DNA of 28,682 nt, taken from NCBI GenBank assembly GCA_036377055.1, contig DASUZD010000361.1, positions 1 to 28,682 on the forward strand, given 5' to 3'. This DNA is from DASUZD01 sp036377055 (GTDB taxonomy: Bacteria > Actinomycetota > Thermoleophilia > Gaiellales > Gaiellaceae). Positions 23,237-28,682 of the stretch are shown here, piece after piece. Made by a program: the position numbers and the translations under genes. The stretch's first letter is position 1. Each line of letters starts with the position of its first letter. The notes beneath the pieces were generated by a model that did not search any database, had not been told where the DNA came from, and saw nothing but the letters and a program-made list of their open reading frames with translations.

Positions 23237-23779
23237 CTACGCCGTGGATCTCGGCGTCGGCTCAGCTGGCGGCACGAGCTTGTTGTCGGCGATTGTGAAG
23301 CCGGCCGCTTGCAAGAACGGACGGGCAACCTCAACCGCGCGCGCGAGATTGCGGGCCATCCAGAAGCAAAGCGCAGCCAGCGGCAGCTCGATGAAGATCG
23401 CGGACGCCAGCGCTTGAGCGACGTCGGCGAGGCCGCGCGAAGTCAGAACGTCGAACCAGGCGTCGCAGCAAAGAAGCGAACCGGCAATGGTTGCCGCCAC
23501 TTCAGCGAACGGCGAGCGCCGAGCGACCATGACCGCAGTGCCGGCGAGAGCGAGCCCAAGCCCGATGTCGAAGCCGCCCCAAGCGAGCTCCCAATGGTTG
23601 GCTTCGTAGTGGCGCGGCAAGGTGGCAAACAGCACTGCCGTCCACGGAACAAGAACGAGCGCGCAGCCAAGTAACGCCGGCGCAGTCCATGGCGGAATGA
23701 GCCAGCGACCGCCACCCAGACGGAGGCCGGCTTTAGCGCGAAGGTCACCAGCGATCAACGAGATCCGCCCCCTTCCCAT
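23237..23779 (-). CDS. Four-helix membrane protein of unknown function
   Basis: The 180-residue protein has hydrophobic helices at about 33-53 (APALLGCALVLVPWTAVLF), 67-87 (WGGFDIGLGLALAGTAVMVA), 92-110 and 120-145. A motif with HWELAWGGFDIGL suggests an actinobacterial family of small four-helix membrane proteins that I cannot name. ATG 23779 follows immediately after the stop of the SDR remnant (TAG then ATG), so its original promoter may lie upstream of the deleted dehydrogenase. Whether the start is this ATG or a GTG a few codons later cannot be settled. Confidence 0.72.
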   Translation of the reverse strand: MGRGRISLIAGDLRAKAGLRLGGGRWLIPPWTAPALLGCALVLVPWTAVLFATLPRHYEANHWELAWGGFDIGLGLALAGTAVMVARRSPFAEVAATIAGSLLCCDAWFDVLTSRGLADVAQALASAIFIELPLAALCFWMARNLARAVEVARPFLQAAGFTIADNKLVPPAEPTPRSTA

Positions 23780-23866
23780 CTAACCCAGCACGACCCCGCC
23801 GTTTATATCCAGCCATGTGCCGGTGACGTCCGGCGACTCCGAAGTCGCCAGATACAAGTTCGCCAT
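23780..23866 (-). pseudogene. C-terminal remnant of a short-chain dehydrogenase (SDR)
   Basis: From ATG 23866 to TAG 23780-23782 the minus strand encodes 28 residues containing ANLYLATSESPDVTG and TWLDINGGVVLG. That is the usual ending of classical SDR enzymes (helix with LASDES, then VTGTxxDVNGG), which closes the NAD(P)-dependent Rossmann-fold domain. The rest of the enzyme, including the TGxxxGxG and YxxxK motifs, is absent. An in-frame TAA lies 12 bases upstream of the ATG. It therefore looks like a deletion scar left when about 700 bases of an SDR gene were lost, joining directly to the membrane protein gene. Confidence 0.6.
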
Positions 23867-23981
23867 GGTTAGCGATTACGTCGCGACGAGCGACAGCGAC
23901 TCGGCTGGCGGGTCGGCCGATTGCGAGTGCGTCCGGCGCGTGCGATGCTCGCTCGCAAACGCAGCGACCCAAGGAGGGGAA

Positions 23982-24821
23982 ATGAGCATCACCGAGCGCG
24001 AGGCAGCGCAGATCGAACGCGCGAACGCCTCGAGCGCCACCCCGGTCGTCTTCGTTCACGGACTCTGGCTGCTTCCGAGCAGCTGGGCCAACTGGGCGGA
24101 CTTCTTCGAGCAGGCCGGCTACGCGCCGCTGACGCCGGACTGGCCGGACGATCCGGAAACGGTTGAACAGGCGCGGGCGAACCCGGACGTCTTCGCCAAG
24201 AAGACCTTGAAGCAGGTCGCCGATCACACCGCCGAGATCATCGGTGGCTTGGCGAAGAAACCAGTGGTGATGGGGCACTCGACCGGGGGCTTGGTGGCGC
24301 AGATGCTCGCGGGCCAGGGCCTGTCGGCGGCCACGGTGGCGATCGACCCCGGGGTCTTCCGCGGCGTTCTGCCTCTGCCGGCCTCCGTGCTCAAGGGCGT
24401 GGGCCCGTTCCTGGTCAACCCGCTCACGCGCGGCCGCGCGATCACGCTCACGTTCGACCAGTTCAAGTACGGCTGGACGAATGCGTTGGACGAGAAGGAG
24501 TCGAGGGAGCTCTACGACACGTTTCACGTCGCGGGGTCCGGGATCGCTCTCGTGCAGATGGGAAACGCGAACCTCAACCCGTGGACGGAAGCGAAGGTGG
24601 ACACGAAGAACCCCGACCGCGGTCCCCTGCTGATCATCGACGGTGAGAAGGACCATACGGTGCCGTGGGCGATCGCGAACGCCGCCTACAAGCGGCAGAA
24701 GCACAACCCCGGCGTGACCGAGATCGTGAAGATCCCAAACCGGGGCCACTCGCTCACGATCGACCACGGCTGGCGCGAGGTCGCCCAGACCGCACTCGAC
24801 TTCGTCAAGAGGTTCACCTAG
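23982..24821 (+). CDS. Alpha/beta hydrolase, paralogue of the gene at 14731
   Basis: A 279-residue alpha/beta hydrolase: FVHGLWLLPSSW near 24-35, nucleophile Ser100 in GHSTGG, acid in IDGEKDHTVPW and His in NRGHSLTIDHGW. No signal peptide is visible. ATG 23982 has an excellent AAGGAGGGG site just upstream. It is clearly related to the hydrolase at 14731-15591 along its whole length, but the nucleophile elbow differs (GHSTGG against GHSFGG). It starts the closely spaced run hydrolase, ferritin-like protein, giant fusion protein (gaps of 42 and 48 bases), so it may act on the same pathway. The substrate is unknown. Confidence 0.9.
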   Translation: MSITEREAAQIERANASSATPVVFVHGLWLLPSSWANWADFFEQAGYAPLTPDWPDDPETVEQARANPDVFAKKTLKQVADHTAEIIGGLAKKPVVMGHSTGGLVAQMLAGQGLSAATVAIDPGVFRGVLPLPASVLKGVGPFLVNPLTRGRAITLTFDQFKYGWTNALDEKESRELYDTFHVAGSGIALVQMGNANLNPWTEAKVDTKNPDRGPLLIIDGEKDHTVPWAIANAAYKRQKHNPGVTEIVKIPNRGHSLTIDHGWREVAQTALDFVKRFT

Positions 24822-24863
24822 CCGGGCCTCTCCACGAAATCTGAGGAAAATCCTCGAAGACCG

Positions 24864-26528
24864 ATGACCGAATCGACGGGGAGTACGGCGACGGCGGGTC
24901 GCGGCCCGTTGGCGGAGGTGATCGCGTCGCGCGGTGGCAAGGCGGCGCCGGAAGCGCCGTTCGTGATCGAGCACCGCGAGGCGCTGATCTACATGCTCTT
25001 CGAGGCCGCGGAGCTCGAGCACGGGATCATATGCCAGTACCTGTTCGCGGCTTTCTCCCTCAAGCAGCGCGAAGAAGAGGGTCTGACCGCCGCCGCGCTC
25101 GAGGCCGTGCTTCGCTGGCGACGAGCGGTGGCACACGTCGCAACCGAGGAGATGCTGCACCTCGCGCTCGCGCAGAACCTATTGTCGGCGATCGGCTCGG
25201 CTCCGCACCTCGCCCGCCCGAACCTGCCCGCGCCGGCGCGGCACTATCCGGCCGGCGTCAACCTGACGCTGGTGCCGTTCGGCGAGCCGGCACTGCGCCA
25301 CTTCATGTTCCTCGAGCGACCCGAGGGCATGGAGCTGCAAGGCGCAGAGGGGATCGACGCCCCGGTGCACGACGCGGCGCCGCTGATGGCGGAGGGCGAC
25401 ATCGTTCCCCAGCCCCAGGACTTCGCGACAATCGGGCATCTCTACCGCTCGATCGAGCACGGGATCGACCACCTGGCGGAGAAGTTCGGGGAGCGGAACC
25501 TGTTCGTCGGCCCGGCGCGAGCGCAGGCGACGAGCGACTACTTCCACTGGCCGGAGCTCGTCCCGGTCACCGACGTCGCCTCCGCTCACCGGGCAATCGA
25601 CACGATTCTCGAGCAGGGCGAAGGCGCGCGCGGTCACTGGCAGAACGCCCACTTCGGGCAGTTCGTCCAAATCCTCGACGAGTACCGCCAGCTGAAGGCG
25701 GCGAACCCGGACTTCGAGCCGGCACGACCGGTCCTCTTCGCGACCGTGCGCCCATCCCAGCACGACGACACCGTGCCTCGGATCACGGACGGAGTGACGT
25801 CGCGCTGCACGGACCTGTTCAACGTCGGCTACGAGGTCCTCCTCCAGATGCTGCACCGCTACTTCGCTCACACCGAGGAGACCGACGCGCAGCTCAAGAC
25901 CCTGTCGCGCGCGGCGATCAGGCTCATGGTCGGCGTGCTCAAGCCGCTCGGCGACACGATCACGACGCTCCCGGTCGGGCCAGAGCACCCGGGGATGACA
26001 GCGGGCACGAGCTTCGAGCTCTTCTACGAGAACGACTACCTCGTGCCGCACCGAGAGGCCGCCTGGACGCTCCTCGAAGAACGCCTGCGCGAGGCAGTGA
26101 ACTTCTGCGACCTGATCCAGAAGAGCAGCGACCAGCGCGTAGCCACCGAGCTCGAGAATGTAAGGACTGCGCTCACCGGCGTCGCGGACTCACTCGCCGG
26201 TCACTTCGGCGACTGGGGCGCCGTCAGCCGCTTCGCCGCCCGCGAACCCGTCAAGGAGAGCGCAGCGCCCGTGGACACCGTTATAGATCGGAAGGAGCCA
26301 ATGGGAGACGGAATCACATACGAACAGAACATCCGCCAGCTGTTTCGCGACCGCGACATCCAGTCGATGAAGTTCGCGTTCGATCTCTCCTCTTACGACG
26401 ACGTGCGCGCGAACGCCGAGGCGATCTACAAAAGGCTCGCCTCGGGCAGCATGCCTTGCGATGGCGCCTGGCCGGCGGAAGACGTCGAGCGCTTCCGCAC
26501 CTGGATCGACAACGGCTCGCCGCCGTAG
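24864..26528 (+). CDS. VioB-like ferritin-like protein with appended C-terminal module
   Basis: The 554-residue protein has an N-terminal ferritin-like four-helix domain (FEAAELEHGIICQYL near 46-60, AVAHVATEEMLHLALAQN near 88-105) with Glu/His residues (E52, E95 or E96, H99) placed like a diiron or vestigial diiron site. The pattern fits the ferritin-like domain (PF12902) of VioB/RebD/StaD iminophenyl-pyruvate dimer synthases, and the region of conserved histidines continues to about residue 460. After a linker, residues about 478-554 (ITYEQNIRQLFRDRDIQSMK, then SMPCDGAWP, then RFRTWIDNGSPP) form a separate module like the C-terminal tails of other ferritin-like or c-type-cytochrome-associated proteins. 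An internal ATG with a strong ribosome site precedes this module. The reaction catalysed is unknown. Confidence 0.82.
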   Translation: MTESTGSTATAGRGPLAEVIASRGGKAAPEAPFVIEHREALIYMLFEAAELEHGIICQYLFAAFSLKQREEEGLTAAALEAVLRWRRAVAHVATEEMLHLALAQNLLSAIGSAPHLARPNLPAPARHYPAGVNLTLVPFGEPALRHFMFLERPEGMELQGAEGIDAPVHDAAPLMAEGDIVPQPQDFATIGHLYRSIEHGIDHLAEKFGERNLFVGPARAQATSDYFHWPELVPVTDVASAHRAIDTILEQGEGARGHWQNAHFGQFVQILDEYRQLKAANPDFEPARPVLFATVRPSQHDDTVPRITDGVTSRCTDLFNVGYEVLLQMLHRYFAHTEETDAQLKTLSRAAIRLMVGVLKPLGDTITTLPVGPEHPGMTAGTSFELFYENDYLVPHREAAWTLLEERLREAVNFCDLIQKSSDQRVATELENVRTALTGVADSLAGHFGDWGAVSRFAAREPVKESAAPVDTVIDRKEPMGDGITYEQNIRQLFRDRDIQSMKFAFDLSSYDDVRANAEAIYKRLASGSMPCDGAWPAEDVERFRTWIDNGSPP

Positions 26529-26576
26529 CCTTCGGCCAAGCCCGTCATGTAGCCAGAATCGGCGAATCGGAGTCAG

Positions 26577-28682
26577 ATGGCGACCGTCCTGATCACGCAG
26601 TGCCTGCAACGTGACTTCGTCGACCCGATCGGCCCTCACGATCCGCTGCCGAACCTGCTGCACGTCGGCTACTCGGAGGCGGCCCGCCTACTCGGACCGG
26701 AGCCGGCCGCCGGGCCACTGGCCCAGCTCGTCCAGTGGGCGCGCGGCCTGCCGTCGGATGCGATCGACCTCGTCCACATCCGCGACTGGCACGACCCGGA
26801 CGATCCCGCACAACGCGAGCACCTGATGCGCTTCGGCGCGCACTGCATCAAGGGCACGGTCGGCGCGCGCCTCGTGCTGGAGATGGACGAGTGGGCCGAG
26901 GCTGCGTCCAACGAGTGCATCGTCGACTCGATCACGCTGAACGACCTCGAGGGAACCGACCTCGAGGCGCAGCTCGACCGGATCCGGCGCGAGCACGGCG
27001 ACGAACCGCTGCGCGTCGGTGTCCTCGGGGTCTGGACCGAGGCGAAGGTGAGCTTCCTGCTCTACGAGCTGAGCACGCGGCTCGGCATCGACGAGCTCGC
27101 GACGTGCTCGGCGCTCACGGCCAGCGCGTCGCGTACGCAACACTTCAACGCCCTCTCGCAGCTGGACAAGATCCTCGGCGTGAGCTGCTTCGACTCCCTC
27201 GCGGACTTCGTCGACTGGTTGCGGCCGGGCGCCGAGCTCGATCTGCCCCGCCAGCCGCTGGGGTTCGAACCTCGGATCGGCGGCAGTGAGGCGGCCGCGC
27301 TGCAAGACGGCGACCGGAGCATCGTGGCCCACCTCTTCCGCGACAGCACGGAGGTGGATCTCGACCCCTTGCACGGCGGGTATTCCGAGGCCACGGTCTG
27401 GCGGGCCGTCAGCCGGGACGCCCTCGGCCAGCAGCACGCACCCGCGGTGGTCAAGCTCGGCCCGAACAAGGCCATCGCGCAGGAGCGGGTGGCGTTTGAG
27501 CAGATCGAGGACGTGCTAGGCAACAACGCCCCGCGTGTTCGGGGCTTCGTCGACCTCGCCGACCGCGCCGGACTCAAGTACTCCTACGCGGCCATGGGGC
27601 AGGGCGGCGTGCGGACGCTCCAGTCGATGTTTGCCGCGGATATCCCGACCCCGCAGCTCGCCTCGGTCGTGCAGACCGCCTTCGACGAGATCCTCGGGCC
27701 GCTGTACGCGGCGGCCCGCTACGAGCGGCTGCCGCTTTTCTCCCAGTACGAGTTCTCCGCCGACAAGGCGCCGCGCGTGCGGGCTGCCGTCGCCTCCCTG
27801 GTACCCGACGCGACCAGGACGACGCTCGAGTTCTCCGGCGGGCTCGAGCTCCCGAACGTCTCTGGCTTCTACGAGGACTTCCTCGCGCGCACACGCCTCC
27901 CCACGCAGGACTACCACTACGTGTCCTACGTGCACGGCGACCTCAACGCGGCCAACATCCTCGTCGACACGCACGACAACGTGTGGGTCATCGACTTCTT
28001 CCACGCCGGCCGTGCGCACGTCCTCAAGGACCTGGCGAAGTTCGAGAACGACCTGCTCTACATCCTTACGCCCGTCGACGACGACGCACAGCTGCGGGAG
28101 GCGATCTCGATCACCCTCGCCCTCCGGGAGGTCGCCGACCTGCGCGCCCCGCTTGCCGACCCTCCCGACGACGTGCGGTCGCCGCACCTCGTCCGAGCGT
28201 GGGAGATTCTCCGGGTGCTGCGGAGCACGATCAGCGAGGTCTGCCACGACGATCGCAACCCACTGCAGTACCAGGTGGCCGGCCTGCGCTACGCCGTCCA
28301 CACGCTCGGCTTTCCGGAGCCGTCGCGGCTCCAGAAGCAGTCGGCGCTCGTCGCCGCCTGCTCGCTCGCCGACCAGATCGCGACCACCGTCAAGGCAAAC
28401 CTGGTGCTGCGAGTCGACTGGGCCGAACTCCCGCACATCGGTCGCGGCCGGCTCGGGATCACGATCTGTCCCGGGCGGGGGGACCGCGATCGCGACCTCG
28501 AGGCGGACCTTGCCCGACTCCGCGCCGAGGACGTGGATCGCCTCCTGTGCCTGTCCACCGAGGCCGAGCTGGACTGGGCCGGGGTTCCCGATCTCGGCAG
28601 CAGAGCCGAGGAGTTCGGGCTCAACTACCGCTGGCTTCCCGTGCCCGACCAGGGGACGTGCTCGCTGAGCGAGGCCGTCGAC
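26577..28682 (+). CDS. Giant fusion: pseudo-isochorismatase, kinase-like (TCAD9-type) and DSP-like phosphatase domains, 3' truncated by window
   Basis: ATG 26577 (GGAG 6 bases upstream) opens a frame with no stop for 702 codons, running off the window. Residues about 1-215 have an isochorismatase/nicotinamidase fold: DWHDPDD at 70-76, HCIKGTVGA at 89-97 and a GVWTEAKV strand-helix at 151-158. The catalytic Asp of the first strand is C9 and the catalytic Cys is K157, so it should be inactive. Residues about 260-600 are a phosphotransferase-like kinase domain: GGYSEATVWR (267-276) as glycine loop, K293 in VVKLG, catalytic loop HGDLNAAN (453-460), metal-binding D473 in VIDFFHAG. I take it as resembling the ternary-complex-associated kinase-like domain TCAD9. 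From about 620, GRLGITICPGRGDRDRDLEA and DRLLCLSTEAEL match the first half of CDKN3/dual-specificity phosphatase-like proteins; the catalytic Cys would lie downstream. Confidence 0.82.
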   Translation, partial: MATVLITQCLQRDFVDPIGPHDPLPNLLHVGYSEAARLLGPEPAAGPLAQLVQWARGLPSDAIDLVHIRDWHDPDDPAQREHLMRFGAHCIKGTVGARLVLEMDEWAEAASNECIVDSITLNDLEGTDLEAQLDRIRREHGDEPLRVGVLGVWTEAKVSFLLYELSTRLGIDELATCSALTASASRTQHFNALSQLDKILGVSCFDSLADFVDWLRPGAELDLPRQPLGFEPRIGGSEAAALQDGDRSIVAHLFRDSTEVDLDPLHGGYSEATVWRAVSRDALGQQHAPAVVKLGPNKAIAQERVAFEQIEDVLGNNAPRVRGFVDLADRAGLKYSYAAMGQGGVRTLQSMFAADIPTPQLASVVQTAFDEILGPLYAAARYERLPLFSQYEFSADKAPRVRAAVASLVPDATRTTLEFSGGLELPNVSGFYEDFLARTRLPTQDYHYVSYVHGDLNAANILVDTHDNVWVIDFFHAGRAHVLKDLAKFENDLLYILTPVDDDAQLREAISITLALREVADLRAPLADPPDDVRSPHLVRAWEILRVLRSTISEVCHDDRNPLQYQVAGLRYAVHTLGFPEPSRLQKQSALVAACSLADQIATTVKANLVLRVDWAELPHIGRGRLGITICPGRGDRDRDLEADLARLRAEDVDRLLCLSTEAELDWAGVPDLGSRAEEFGLNYRWLPVPDQGTCSLSEAVD

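Noticed and set aside
24843..24855. Small hairpin GAGGA-AAA-TCCTC before the ferritin-like gene
   Set aside because: The purine tract is 17 bases from the ATG, too far to be the ribosome site it would occlude, and a 5-bp stem is likely by chance.
23745..25160. 471-codon minus-strand frame opposite the hydrolase and ferritin-like genes
   Set aside because: Arg/Val/Leu/His-rich antisense shadow; both genes beneath it have complete catalytic motifs.
26688..28436. Several minus-strand and off-frame plus-strand ORFs in the last 2 kb
   Set aside because: All overlap the uninterrupted plus-strand frame from 26577, which has clear domains; the others are compositional shadows.

Overview
The window is high-GC DNA, densely coded on both strands, with frequent GTG and TTG starts and many four-base start/stop overlaps. 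Together with the protein families present, this points to a high-GC actinobacterium, possibly a soil Thermoleophilia-type lineage. No rRNA gene or other taxonomic marker is present, so this is an inference. I see no tRNA, rRNA, CRISPR array or insertion sequence.

Layout. 1-1.85 kb: end of an AI-2E-type transporter, facing an M48 protease/small acidic protein pair. 2.0-5.3 kb: a plus-strand operon joined by overlapping codons. It runs from the tail of a lost universal stress protein, through an FTR1-like permease and a small membrane protein, to a multicopper oxidase, and is closed by a strong palindrome. 5.3-6.35 kb: a damaged stretch with a decayed small membrane gene and a BON-domain gene carrying two compensating frameshifts. 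6.5-8 kb: a degenerate histidine-phosphatase-like protein and a UPF0104/LPG-synthase-like membrane protein. 8.2-11.35 kb: rhomboid protease, second AI-2E transporter, DUF1003 protein, class II glutamine amidotransferase. 11.4-14.3 kb: DHA2 MFS exporter, HdeD-like and DUF1345-like membrane proteins. 14.36-16.2 kb: secreted small protein, alpha/beta hydrolase and universal stress protein. 16.36-17.66 kb: an overlapping 43-aa ORF/DUF5661/HicA-like trio and a secreted protein. 17.7-20.07 kb: DUF6157 protein, a frame-broken NarL-type two-component pair and a 70-aa protein. 20.36-23.23 kb: a D-Ala-D-Ala carboxypeptidase divergent from an OmpR-type two-component pair, with an 11-bp-phased direct repeat between them. 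23.24-23.87 kb: a membrane protein preceded by the tail of a lost SDR dehydrogenase.

23.98-28.68 kb is the most unusual part. Three closely spaced plus-strand genes encode a paralogue of the 15-kb hydrolase, a VioB-like ferritin-like protein with an appended C-terminal module, and a very large protein that runs off the window. That last protein has an uninterrupted frame of 702 codons. It joins an isochorismatase-fold domain that has lost its catalytic residues, an aminoglycoside-phosphotransferase-like kinase domain with an intact catalytic loop (resembling the ternary-complex-associated kinase-like domains of predicted conflict systems), and the start of a dual-specificity-phosphatase-like domain. 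I consider this the best candidate for an undescribed system.

Most of the rest looks like a stress, envelope and redox accessory region: stress proteins, BON, HdeD, DUF1003, M48, rhomboid and two-component systems. Several +/-1 frameshifts, two of them in compensating pairs, mean that either the assembly has local indel errors or these genes are decaying.
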